NCBI GenBank assembly: GCA_019055375.1 | Contig: JAHQIW010000877.1 | Location: 45,024 to 109,023 of the forward strand | DNA: 64,000 bases | Direction: 5' to 3' | From: Parelaphostrongylus tenuis | Taxonomy: Eukaryota > Nematoda > Chromadorea > Rhabditida > Metastrongylidae | Shown here: piece after piece, positions 54,005 to 63,959 of the stretch | How the letters are laid out: every line of letters starts with the position of its first letter | How positions within the stretch are numbered: position 1 is the first letter of the stretch | The notes under the pieces: model-generated | What the model was told of the DNA's origin: nothing | Seen by the model: the letters and a program-made list of their open reading frames with translations, nothing else | The model's database searches: none | Program-made: the position numbers and the translations under genes

Positions 54005-54905
54005 ATTGCTACATTTTAAGGTAACGTTTTCGTGACAAAAAATACTTGAGTGTAAAATAAAATTTTTGTTCACAACAAGGCGTAATCTATTATGCTGAGA
54101 TCCTGTAGGTTTGGCAGCCAAATGACCTTGCCCGAAAAGCCTGAATGCAGCTCTTGCCAGATGGAAATCTCCAAGCGGTCCAATGAGAAGCAGCCCAATT
54201 TTGCTGCAATGCGCATTTGCCGACGCCAAAGTGTTGAATGATTCAGGGCTCCAGTGCGCCCGTAAAAATTTCTGCTGATAGTCAACAGCATTTGACGTTT
54301 ACATTGATGAAGACCAGCGCTATTTTCCGATGGCGCAGTACCGGCCCAAAAAGTGGGATATATATTGCGCACCATTGCTTTTGCTGCTGTTGACTTCTAC
54401 AAACCCTTCTTGAGAAGCTGATGCCAACTCTTGCAGATGTGAGTAGTTCAACTGTATAAATTCGATCATCCGTAAGAAGCACGTTTGCCAAACGAGCGCC
54501 AGCTATCAACGAATCATTTAGAGATAGTTTGAGAGTCGTTCTCCTTTTTTTTTTCTTCAAAAAGTGAACAGAAAAGGTCTTGTAGCCGCGCAGCTTCAGT
54601 TTAGTTTGGACAATGTTTCAAATGCTCCATTCCTTGATCCGGAGCTTACTGAACCATTTTAAGCAACGCTCTAGATTTCGTTGAACATGGCAACGGGTCT
54701 TTTGAGGGTTCCCCAGATAGACAAGGTGGTTGAGCAACCTCTACAAATGCGGTCGTCTCTCCCTGTAGTCCCTTTTAAATGCTTCGCTGTTCTGTAACAA
54801 CTTGTTGATTTGAAATCAGAAGATTTTAACAATGCCGACCCTTTTCATTTCCACCTTTTGTAACTCAACTACTGTGATACGTTCATTTTCAACCCATAAC
54901 TTTGC
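54005..54905 (-). pseudogene. Tc1/mariner-superfamily transposase relic, more complete
   Basis: In minus-strand order: helix-turn-helix start ERITVVELQKVEMKRVGIVK (54,885-54,825); a second DNA-binding part with RNLERCLKWFSKLRIKEWSI (around 54,660); KLKLRGYKTFSVHFLKKKKR (54,610-54,540); the first catalytic Asp in VLLTDDRIYTVEL (54,482-54,443, family pattern FTDEKxFTV); FGPVLRHRKIALVFINV; and the PDLNP-like region LPNLQDLSIIDYAL (54,125-54,080). Frameshifts near 54,810, 54,400 and 54,290. Closer to the Tc1/maT side than to the mariner of the other relics. Dead. Confidence 0.75.
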
Positions 54906-55064
54906 ACCACTGAAAATGGGCAATAAATGAGCCAAAGTCCAGGCCAGAATTGGAGAAAGAATCAACAAAGTTGCAAAAATTAATATAACAGACATTATAA
55001 CAATGCCGAAATCACGAAAAACCAGCAGAAATGTTTCCTCACCCCTCCCTTTGAATCGGGCCAT

Positions 55065-57495
55065 TTGTACATTATATTATACAATTCTGTGAAGTTCAAA
55101 AAGAAGATGGAGAAACTAGTTAAATGCTAGAAATAGTGGGGTCCGCACAGTCAATAGAAACGCTGTAAAGACGCATGAGATGAATGAGGTGTTAAAAAAG
55201 TGTGGACAAAATCCTCTGCTAGAAGATTTGCAAAGGATTATTTGTAGCCTTGGTTGCAAAATTCAATAGGATTCTGAAAAGAGTGAGGTTCATAATTCTT
55301 TGCTACAAACGTCGTCATCTGAAGAATGTAGCGAACAAAGTGCATTCCAGATAGGTAAGCTGGAAATTGCTAGGATTTTTTGCTCAAGGTGCTCAAAGTG
55401 CTCAAAGTCGAATAAGAAAGTATCAGCATACATCATAGAGGTAGCATAAGAGGTGCTTTGAAAGCGCAACAAGAAAACCTTCTTTGTATATGTATCATAA
55501 GAGAAGGTAAAGTCTGTGGAAATCTTGTAGTCATTGCAAAACATAACATTCTCACCACTGAATTAAGGAAAAGCTTATTTATTTTGCTGTCAAAAAAAAA
55601 CACTGCAAGTTGGCATATTCATGCTTGTGATACTATTTTTCTATACGGTTCAACATCATAGTTTTTACTGTGGACATTTCAAAACTTCTTAAATACATCC
55701 TCTTGTTTGATCATCCACAAAAACCTTCAAAGAATTCAGTTGCCCGCTGTTGTTGGAAGACACTGCTTGTTAATGTTCCTTTATTCGTGCCATGCTGGGA
55801 CCTCTTCTAAGCAACGTAATTTCTGGTCGTTTTAAATATTAGATTATCCCTTCAATTGCTTGAATGAGGTAATTTATAAGGGTACATTTTTTTGAAAGGC
55901 TTTATTATCGCAATGAAAGAGCTAAAATACAATTTTGTTGGTCAGCCGAGGATTTCCCGCTAACCATAGCTTCTCCTTAGCACTTTTAACAACTAATCGA
56001 GGATCAAACTAAGAATTACGAAATATATTTGGTTTTAAAGCGGACTTGTAGTGCGCTGTAACGACCAAAAGAGAAGTGAATTTCGCAAAACTGGATTATT
56101 TCCGTCATCCGCACCCTGTTTCGACTCATCAAAAAATAAATGACGTAGTTTTCGGCTTTTTATAGGTTGTGCAATCTTAAAAAAGCTTAAGCCAATACAA
56201 TTTTGATGGTATATTATATTTCTGAAATCGTTCCATTATTATGCTGAAACCGCGGAAATGAAATTTCATTTCTCATTCAAACAGTTCTCTTTAAAGAGAG
56301 CTGTATCTTTGGATTTTGAGCATTGGTCGATAGACAAATTCCATGAATCACAGCGATTCTCGAAACGGTTTTCTTATAGCCTGTAAAACCCGAGAGAAAA
56401 TTGTGTTTCGCAGTCGGCGTGCAAGATGTCTTGACCGAGGAATCTTATTCAAACATGCTTGTAACATCGCTAAATAGTCTGTGGATCAAGCGGAAGCTCT
56501 ATTTAATATCCTTTCTTGCACAGGCATCCAGTTTTCAACATACCATGTCTTTTTAAGAACATGGCTGTATCTTGATCAGTACTTGGTAGAGCACAAAGGC
56601 TCACAATTATAGGAATTTGATGACAGCCAGCAGCAAACAGTTAAAAGGCAATCGATGTGTAGTGTGCTGGTATCGTTTGTTGGAAAATCTTATTCAGATA
56701 CAGGGAAAGCGTATTGACGTAGCGCCATTATTTCGAAATCTTGACCACACACCGCCAAGGCGTGGTGGCTTCAAGCCGATGTCGCGCGGCACGAGACTTA
56801 ATATTCTTTTGGATGCAGCAGCTCACTATGAAGTCCCTTTTGCAAATCGAATGCATAATTGGAATTCACGAGATTTGAATGATCGAATGATAACTAAAAT
56901 CTAGAGAAATGGCTTTGCTCAGCGAGAAATGCTTGAATGAGAAACATAATTATAATTCTATAATTTCTTTGAAATTTGATTTGTTGAATAGTTTGTCAAA
57001 GCTTTGAAATAATAGTTTTGCTCAGCGAGAAATGTTTGTATGAGAAGTAATATTTCATTTTCACTGTCTCAACAAAAATAATAGAGTCATTTCAGAAATG
57101 AAACACACCTTTGCAAATCCTTTCAATTTGAACTAGCGCATGAATTACTCAAATTTTGCAGACGACCGAAAGATACGATATTTCTAAAATGTCGGAACAG
57201 GGTTTGGATAACGGATAAATACCCATTGGTTTCCTCTATGGAAGCTATTTAGTGAAAGCTTGTAAACATTTCAGAGCATAGATTTTTGTGATTCTATAGA
57301 ATAATTCGTGTCATGAATAATTTTCATAGTGCTGTTAAAACAGTTCGATTATGAGAAGAATAGTTAACGCTTATTCGTTATTCGCAACCTCTTTCGACTG
57401 CTTGAAAAAACGAGCTTTCCTGCATAGCCGCAGAGTTTTAATTCCAATTTGATAAAACATCAATGCCAGGTTGCTTTTTATTGCGCTGCTATAGC
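55065..57495. other. unassigned sequence
   Basis: The longest stretch without a recognised feature. The open frame 56,617-56,904 (+, 95 codons; RIDVAPLFRNLDHTPPRRGG, EVPFANRMHNWNSRDLNDRM) has fairly complex composition and could be an exon, but I know no family for it. Two similar 45-base words (tagttttgctcagcgagaaatg) at 56,911 and 57,012 form a local ~100-base duplication. Confidence 0.4.
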
Positions 57496-57609
57496 TGAAA
57501 TAAAATTTTTATGAGTACCAATCAATCGACTATTTCGAGCTGGCCTAGGAATGTAATATAATCTGAAAGAATGTTTTAAGCTTCTTAAGAGGTCTGGAAT
57601 GTCACTTTT

Positions 57610-57665
57610 AGAGCTAGATGTACGTTTCCGCCTTTCCCGAAAGACTCTCATGAGCACATGCCTTT
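57610..57665 (-). ncRNA. hammerhead-like motif (HHR5)
   Basis: Minus strand CTCATGA (G5 to C), a strong 6-bp hairpin GUCUUU/AAAGGC with loop CGGG, GGAAACGTA, then CATCTAGC. An extra GA/G internal loop lies next to the core. Good hairpin and GAAACGTA, mutated 5' core. Confidence 0.4.
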
Positions 57666-58479
57666 TAGAGAATTGACGCCAGACATGTATCACTTTACGC
57701 GAAGTGAAGCTATGTAATAATCATTCAGTGTTCTCAAAAGATTTATCAGTCGATGGCTCACTGTTTGGCAAAACGACACCTAGCAAAATCTTCCAATCGC
57801 TTATTTGAGACCTTGCGAAAATCAATTTGGTTGGATAGGACCGTTCTAGGTGTCTCAAGAGGATTTTTTTGCAATTATAGCGCTGGACAAACGTTTTCGC
57901 CTTCTCCCAAGCTTTATCAGAAGCACATGCCATTCTCCTCATTTTTATTGTTCTAGGGAATAGACGCCAAACATGTATAACTCCACGTAAAGTGAGAAGA
58001 TCACATGTTGTTTTATGGTGATTTGTCAGTAGCGACTTACGGCTCGATAAGATGGCATATGAAGTGGCTGGCAATTTCTGTCTACAAGTTTTATAATGGT
58101 CGCATTATAGATCCTTCTACAAAAATTCTGTAGTCTCCTAAGCTTATATCTGGATCTCAATAGTGTCGTTTTCTGTTCATGAGCCCTACAGTTCGCTTTA
58201 CTCCTATCCGGAAATCTTTAGTAGTGTGTATTGCTGTCTAGAAGTTTCCAAAACTTTCTGTAAAATGAATTCCCGTGTTGCGAATTGTCGCGATCTCCTT
58301 TGCTTTTGTCCGGAAATTCTAGTAGTGTCAGTTGAGTCTGGTTATTTCCAGAAATTGCCATAGTGGCGACTTGTGCCCATGTATTCCCACAATCTCTTTT
58401 GCTTCCTTCTGAAGAATTTTTCCATAATTTTATATATTTTTACTCCAATTTTCGTAGTGTTATGGTGTTTCGAATAAAC

Positions 58480-58602
58480 CTGAGAAAATTGTGTGGTAAG
58501 CAAAATTTTAGGCCTCAGACGGGAGTTGAACAAACGTTTCACATCATGCCGAGGCGCGTGCTCTCACTGCACCACCGTGGCCACCGGTTCACCACTATTT
58601 AA
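58480..58602 (-). repeat. tRNA-derived SINE-like repeat, copy 2
   Basis: Shares the body (gtgtggtaagcaaaa) and a decayed tRNA-like head (gcctcaga-cgggag-ttgaac on the plus strand, with accaccgtggcc as the other acceptor/D side) with 17,640-17,780. A headless body piece is at 58,790-58,830. Confidence 0.5.
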
Positions 58603-59529
58603 TCTTGATATCTCTCTATCATAGCTGTCAGCAGCCAAATAGGTTTGATCGGATAAGCACATAATGCTTCATAAACCCAAATAAGCAGGCAGCCATTGGG
58701 CATGTATAATTCTTATGTGCATGTCTTATGTCCATCGTGCATGTTTTATAAATTTTCATTGCTTTTTCAGAGTGCTATGATGTTATAGATGAACCTAAGA
58801 GTATTAGGTGGTAAGCATCTCTATAGTGATGATTTTTCTCTAAAAATCTCGAAAATGGCCTGTAGTGTCGACATAGAATCTCCAAGTTCCACTACCTCCC
58901 TTGCTTCTGTCTGGAAGTCTTAATAGTGCCAATTTCTGTCCGTAAGTCCTACGGTTCCTCTCCTGAGTGGTATACTCATAAATGCCAATTTTTACATAGT
59001 CTGAAAGACTGTTTTGATTTTTTATAAGAAGTCTTGCATGGTACTCTTAATGCTCGAGGTACATTTGTGCTTTCTCGTAAGGTTCATCAATAGCACCTGC
59101 TATCAAGCTGATCGGACTCAACTCTTACAAGGAATCGTCTCTGGAGATATATCACTCCTCGTCAAGAGAAAAAATTACGCGATGTGACGGTCTAAAGTGA
59201 TTTGTCAGCAATGGCTTTCATCTTGGCAGGACGGTATATAAAAAATACTTTACGATCAAATATTTTACGATTTCTAAAATTTCGGTATAATCAAATACAT
59301 AGCTTTAGTCTCTCAAAAAGGCTAGCATGTGCTCTTTCTCGCAAACCTCAGCAGAAGCACATGCCATTTGGCTGAAAAAAAAGACAACGAAATTGGTTTC
59401 ACTTTTCCGCATTTCTTGCTAAACAATGCTCCTTTCTTGGACTTTAGTATTCGATCGTTAGCTTAAATTTCGAAAGTTTTGGTATATCCTTTCATCATTT
59501 TTTGAGCCAACATGTCATGTGGTCTGGTA

Positions 59530-59605
59530 AGGGCTCTTGTACAGCTCGAGACACGTGTTTCGTCCTTACAGACTCATCAGCTGGGCAGAACCCGTCGTCT
59601 GTCGA
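59530..59605 (-). ncRNA. hammerhead ribozyme (HHR1), core complete
   Basis: Minus strand CTGATGA (59,580-59,574), stem II GUC/GAC with loop UGUAAG, GAAA, ACAC/GUGU, GUC, cleavage between 59,550 and 59,549. Stem I GCCCAG/TCGAGC has two mismatches, but an outer GGGTTCT/AGAGCCC helix supports it. Confidence 0.82.
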
Positions 59606-59914
59606 TCTTTTTATAGTCAGTTCTCTCGGGAGCGTCACACTCTTTATATATAGTTATCGACGACGTACGCTTTGCTTTACATGTTGGCTTAAATAATGAT
59701 GAAAGGATATATTGAAATTTGAGCGTGGTCTAAACAAAGGACTCGAAATAAAGGTATAATTATGTTAAAGTACCAGCCAATGAGCAATCGAGTGCACAAC
59801 ACTCTGCATTAGGTGAATGTTTCACTTGACACAGAGTGTAAAGCGTACGTCGTCGATAACTACATATAAGAAGTGTGACGCTCCCGAGAGAACTGACTAT
59901 AAAAAGATCGGCAG

Positions 59915-59992
59915 GAGACGGGTTCTGCCCGGCTGATGAGTCTGTAAGGACGAAACACGTGTCTCGGGCTGTACAAGAGCCCTTACCAGACC
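59915..59992 (+). ncRNA. hammerhead ribozyme (HHR1), near-perfect type I
   Basis: CTGATGA at 59,933-59,939, stem II GUC/GAC with loop UGUAAG, GAAA at 59,952-59,955, loopless stem III ACAC/GUGU, GUC triplet with cleavage after C59,963.  Stem I: GCCCGG/TCGGGC (six pairs), an internal loop TGTACA opposite nothing or TG, then GGGTTCT/AGAGCCC (seven pairs). An internal loop in stem I near loop II is where natural hammerheads make their activating tertiary contact. Best-supported full-length ribozyme in the window. Confidence 0.9.
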
Positions 59993-61860
59993 ACATGACA
60001 TGTTGGCTCAAATATGATGAAAGGATATATTGAAATTTAGCGTGGTCTAAACAAAGCACTCGAGATAAAGTTTTGGTATACTTGGTTTTGATGAAACTTT
60101 TTTATTTGGCTTGAGCAGCCGAGAAAAATTGGTCTTATCAGTTGTAGATCATTTTCCTTATCCGCAATCTGAGCAAATCTTTTAAGAAATACGTTTCCCA
60201 TCCTCCAAACTTGAGTTTTTTCGATTTGTCAAAAATTGAGAATTTAGAGGTGAATTTTATTTCCGAAATGGTTTTTCTTGGTACTTTGAAGCAATGAAAA
60301 TAAAATTATGTCCCAAACTCGTGCATCTCATGCCGGACAAAGGTCCTATCGTGGCCTCTACTAATCATTTGATCTCGACAAATTCAAAGGCATGCCTGGT
60401 ACCGAAAAGACCTTTCAATGTTCTTTAGCACCTAACGGTAAATGGGCTTTCAAATAATCGTTATGTTGCTAAAATGGGGTGGGCTTTGTGTCAATTTTGC
60501 GTATTACCAACCACATACCGGGTAAAGAGTAGCACCGAATGCGAAATACTCATCCGACTGCTAGAGTGCAATCAAAAGTCTTTTCCATAACCTGGCACAC
60601 TAACCATCGAAGTCGACGAAATTCAAGCTATCGTTTGACTAATAAGATTCTATTAAAATAGCTTTGTTTGTTGAAAAATGCTTGAATACAAAACGCGATT
60701 GTAGTTTCACTGTTAGAGCGAGATAAACAGCCTTTTGAGAAAACTCATACAGCTTTGAAATGTCGTGGTTGAAACTACTGAATAGCTACCGGAACTCAAA
60801 AAAAATCGAATTTCCACGAGGGGTCCAAACAGATAGCGGTGAACGGAAAAATATTGAGTAATTCTTATTGCTTATTTTACACACTCCGTTGTAATAATTT
60901 GCTTTGTGGGGCACAACAAATTTTGCATTTGCTTTGTTTCTTCGCATTTGAGTGACACGAAAGCCTTCGAACATTCATGTGTTGCCTAGGTTTTTACTTG
61001 AGGATCTGCTCCTAGCCAAACTAAGGTATGTGCAATGACTTTAACGCATCCCTGGAGATGCTCTTCCCTTATCTGCCCACTAAGACATGGTTTGCGAGCA
61101 CGTGCAAGATCTGGGATGAGATTCCACTTTTTCAATCTCACTGTCCCGACTTTTCACAAATTACGCTCCAGAAGATAAGATTCCAACTGAATGGGAGGAC
61201 ACGCAAATCATATTGAGCCTTCTCATAGGTTTTGGCATTAGAGCAGTAGCCATCGAATTCAAAAATATAGATGACTTACTGGTAGCCATTCGATAGCCCA
61301 AATCTCGCGAATTTTGATGCTAAAACTGGCTTATGCAACGGTCTATATAGAGCGCTGCTAGATCGAGAAGAAAATCGTGTTTCCAATGCGATAGTTAGCT
61401 TGTCGCTTGAACTTGAATGCGGTTTACTTGGCAATGTACAAGGAAAAAATGTGTGTATCCACTGAACGATAGAACAAAATGTTCTTTATATTTTATATAC
61501 AAAAAGCTCGGAATTCTTCCTTAGAAGAGAGAAAATTTGCCAATTGAGGAACGCTGTGAAAAACGATTTCACTTACCGCCTTGAAGAAGAACGCCATTGA
61601 AGAGCCGCACGATTCTCCTTACTTGTTCTAAATTTTTCTTTTATGGTGAGATTTTTTGACTCCTTGTTTGCAGAATTGTAGAGAAGACTTTGTCCTTTCC
61701 TCCTTTATTTACAAATGAGAGTCAAGAGATAAGCTGACAGTTGGAGTGTGGAACATAATTTTCTTCTTGCTCTAACACCGCTCTATATATTCTCTTGAAA
61801 AAGTTAGTTTTTAGTCTCAAAATTGTCAAATGCATGCTATCAAATGACCACCTGTAATCC

Positions 61861-62067
61861 ATGTATATTATCAAATTTGGTGTTTATTGCTCTAATGTCT
61901 ATATTTATTGCTTTAGTGACGAGAGAGCCGTGGTCAAGGTTGTTGTGATGCTCATCGCGCGTGGGGCCGAACGGCCACTCCAACGCTCTCCGGCAATCGA
62001 CAATGAACGTCCTATGAAACGTCGCAGCCACCAAGATTCTACGAAATGCTCAGCTAGTATTCTATGA
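61861..62067 (+). other. conserved exon-like frame, ankyrin-like motif, copy 2
   Basis: Plus frame with VVVMLIARGAERPLQRSP and DNERPMKRRS, the counterpart of 33,786-33,514 in the inverted RepB copy. Both copies are open across this part and both precede the mariner relic by a few hundred bases. Confidence 0.35.
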
Positions 62068-62330
62068 CCTTTCGAGAAGAATACGAAAGAGCGATAGAAT
62101 GTTTGAAGTAATGAATCCTTGAGGTGGAAAAAAACACTGTGGAGACGGATCACTGAAGTGTCTCAAAGTGCCAAAACTTATGAGGAGATCTCTTAGATCT
62201 CCATAGATCTTTCCGAACTTGATCCAGAAAGTAAAATTATCCCACGAAAACAAATTTTCTCCTTTACTTATTTTGTGCAGAATTTTTTTTTTGCGTATCG
62301 TTTGGTATTTTTGCACATACCTGTCCGACA

Positions 62331-62585
62331 ATGAAGCTTTTGCGGGAAGTCATTCGTAACTTATTGCTTTACGAGTTTAAATTAAGGCACAATTTCCAAA
62401 CTGCATTTGACAACATCAATCGTGCAAAAGACGGCCAAGTTGTGGGTGTTAACTGCGGCGTATGATTGTTTACAATGTTTCGCAATGGAGATACTGGATT
62501 GGTCCATCAATCAAGATCCCGCAGACCACGTGAAATACATCGAGAAGCAATCATTGAAGCAATTGAAGAAGATCCGACTTGTCAA
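62331..62585 (+). pseudogene. mariner transposase N-terminal relic, copy 3
   Basis: Starts MKLLREVIRNLLLYEFKLRH then NFQTAFDNINRAKD, one stop after NCGV, then MFRNGDTGL and, one frame over, RRPREIHREAIIEAIEEDPT. This is the best-preserved copy of the mariner DNA-binding domain here, with a plausible start codon. The catalytic domain is absent. Same region as 20,351 and 33,005-33,345. Confidence 0.88.
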
Positions 62586-62993
62586 GGCTATCTATTTATT
62601 TAGGATATTTGATACTTTCAATTCTTTGAAAAAACGAATTTTTGAATTTTTGGATCAAGTTCGTAAACATAATTGGGTACCTAATAATATTACTGAATAC
62701 AGACCTCAGCAACATTGGGAGTTATAGAAGAATTTGCCATTTGTTTGTCTCAAAAGCTCAACTTGGGGCCATACTCTTGAAACTGAACCCTACCTCATAG
62801 TAGGGATGTGGAGATATTATGGTGACAGCACGTGATATTGTCTCATAACCAATTCTGGCACACGACGGATTACGGCTGGTAGTGACTATGTAGACATTCT
62901 CTCAACCGACTATTTTTCTAAACCTCGCTACACACATTTAATGTAATCTACAACTTTGTTTCGCTTGCTTTATTGAGACCACTCTCGAAATTA

Positions 62994-62994
62994 G

Positions 62995-63029
<35 letters not shown>
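62994..63029 (+). repeat. (TA)n microsatellite
   Basis: Alternating TA with one CA interruption. It lies at the junction of RepB and an HHR1 unit, where the homologous junction at 21,100 has no such repeat. Confidence 0.95.
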
Positions 63030-63030
<1 letters not shown>

Positions 63031-63074
63031 TCACGATTGCCATAACAGCCAACATGTCATGTAGACTGTTATGG

Positions 63075-63142
63075 GGTTCCTGTACAGTCCGATACACCTG
63101 TTTTCGACCTTGCAGCCTCGTCAGTTGGGCAGGTCCTTTGTC
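63075..63142 (-). ncRNA. hammerhead ribozyme relic (HHR1)
   Basis: Minus strand CTGACGA, stem II GGCU/GGUC with GCAA, GAAAACAGGTGTA. An extra A and a changed base break stem III. Cleavage junction at 63,093/63,092. Probably inactive. Confidence 0.7.
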
Positions 63143-63384
63143 TTCCAGCCAATTCCCTCGGAGCCCCCCACATCCTCCTATGGAGAGGTAGGCGACGACG
63201 GATTGCTTCTTTTGAGTGCTTTCTCAAGACTATGCTTGAAATTGAATACATCTTAAAATTGTGATTTATACTGATCTTGTGAATTTTCACTCGAAGGCTG
63301 TTGTGTAAAAACGTTCGTTGTCGCCCACACCCTCTTTGTCGGGGATGTTAGGGGCCCGCGAGAAGATTAGCTAAAAAGGAAGAG

Positions 63385-63450
63385 CCTGCGCGACTGACGA
63401 GGCTGTAAGGCCAAAACACGTGTATCGGTCTGTGTAACAGCCCGTAATAG
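63385..63450 (+). ncRNA. hammerhead ribozyme relic (HHR1)
   Basis: CTGACGA (63,394-63,400), stem II GGC/GCC with loop UGUAAG, but G12 is lost (CAAA), then ACAC/GUGU and A63,424. Inactive by sequence. Confidence 0.7.
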
Positions 63451-63529
63451 ACCACATGACTTGCTAGCGCGAATAATAATTATCAATCTATATTATAGCC
63501 ATTATTTCGAATGCTTTATTAAGGCCACG

Positions 63530-63940
63530 GCTTAAATTTCAACAGATCCTTTTATTATTATTTGAGCCAACTTGTCAGTGGTCTGGTAAGGGTTCTTGTA
63601 CGGCCCGATGCACGTGTTTCATCCTTACAGACTCGTCAGTCGGGCAGAACCCGTCGTCTTTCGATATTTTTTCTATAGTCAGTTCTCTCTAGGAGCTCTT
63701 CTCCCTTACAGAGAGTCATTGAAGACGAACGTTTTGCACTCTATGTCAAGCGAAATTTTCACTTAACACAGAGTGTTGCGCATTCGATTGCTCCTTGGCT
63801 GGTATTTTTATCATACTATATCTTTATTTTGAGTGCTTTATTAAGAGCACGCTCAAATTTCAATAGATCCTTTCACTATTATTTAAGCCAACTTGTCATG
63901 TGGTCTGGTAAGGGCTCTTGTACAGCCCGATACACGTGTA
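63530..63940 (-). mobile_element. HHR1 tandem partial dimer
   Basis: Two minus-oriented copies in direct repeat. The outer ends gccaacttgtcagtggtctg (63,566) and gccaacttgtcatgtggtct (63,888) and both predicted cleavage points (63,608/63,609 and 63,930/63,931) are exactly 322 bases apart. The right copy is cut just past stem III (63,940). Confidence 0.85.
63590..63662 (-). ncRNA. hammerhead ribozyme (HHR1), nearly complete
   Basis: Minus strand CTGACGA, stem II GUC/GAU with loop UGUAAG, GAAA, ACAC/GUGC, A. U16.1 is C, otherwise the core is intact. Stem I GCCCGA/TCGGGC is fully paired, and the outer GGGTTCT/AGAACCC helix is also present. Confidence 0.75.
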
Positions 63941-63959
63941 CACCGATGCCAAAATTATC

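Larger units (their letters stand above)
57500..59410 (-). repeat. tandem HHR5 repeat tract (RepB inverted copy)
   Basis: Recurring ~260-base unit on the minus strand. The landmark gcacatgcc after an (a/g)aag.. motif lies at 57,652-57,662, 57,922-57,932 and 59,358-59,367, with a variant at 59,092-59,102, giving spacings of about 269 and 263. RepB copy 3 has the same pair at 35,680 and 35,935 (about 255 apart). Each unit holds CTGATGA-like, a hairpin, and GAAA(A)CGT-like words. Confidence 0.55.
59487..60066. mobile_element. HHR1 ribozyme element with 14-bp target duplication
   Basis: 580-base insertion flanked by aaagttttggtata at 59,473-59,486 and 60,067-60,080. The mirrored RepB copy 3 has a single such site at about 35,547-35,560 and no insert, so this is a filled site against an empty one. 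Structure: a minus partial unit (59,487-59,680) joined head to head to 1.2 plus units. The plus repeat period is 319 bases (tgttggct at 59,682 and 60,001). Two ribozymes face outward. No protein is encoded. The frames at 59,502-59,696 (+) and 59,760-60,059 (-) are mirror images of each other. Confidence 0.88.
58980..62960 (-). repeat. RepB segment, inverted copy of 32,640-36,050
   Basis: Mirror of RepB copy 3: aaactcgtgcatctcatgcc (60,313) mirrors ggcatgagatgcttgagttt (35,299), and cctatgacaaaacct-type, ankyrin-like and mariner parts follow in the same inverted order. Interrupted only by the HHR1 insertion at 59,487-60,066. Confidence 0.85.
63040..63505. mobile_element. HHR1 ribozyme element, inverted pair
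   Basis: Minus arm 63,045-63,215 and plus arm 63,215-63,505 head to head. The outer words gccaacatgtcatgt (63,048) and its mirror near 63,455, and the inner tcctcctatggagaggtagg, repeat those at 21,090-21,560. It has the same position relative to RepB as the element at 21,090. Confidence 0.75.

Noticed and set aside
54816..55064. Membrane-protein-like frame (hydrophobic residues 20-50)
   Set aside because: Its C-terminal third is the start of a Tc1/mariner transposase relic. The hydrophobic part is flanking sequence read by chance.
57535..59400. CRISPR-like regularly spaced repeats
   Set aside because: Units are ~260 bases, diverged and tandem, without short exact repeats and spacers. The genome is eukaryotic.
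59502..60059. Two similar frames, 59,502-59,696 (+) and 59,760-60,059 (-)
   Set aside because: They are mirror images created by the inverted ribozyme units. The 'conservation' comes from RNA structure and duplication, not coding.
61905..62153. Minus-strand frame over the ankyrin-like region
   Set aside because: Shadow of the plus-strand frame. The amino acid similarity between RepB copies is better on the other strand.
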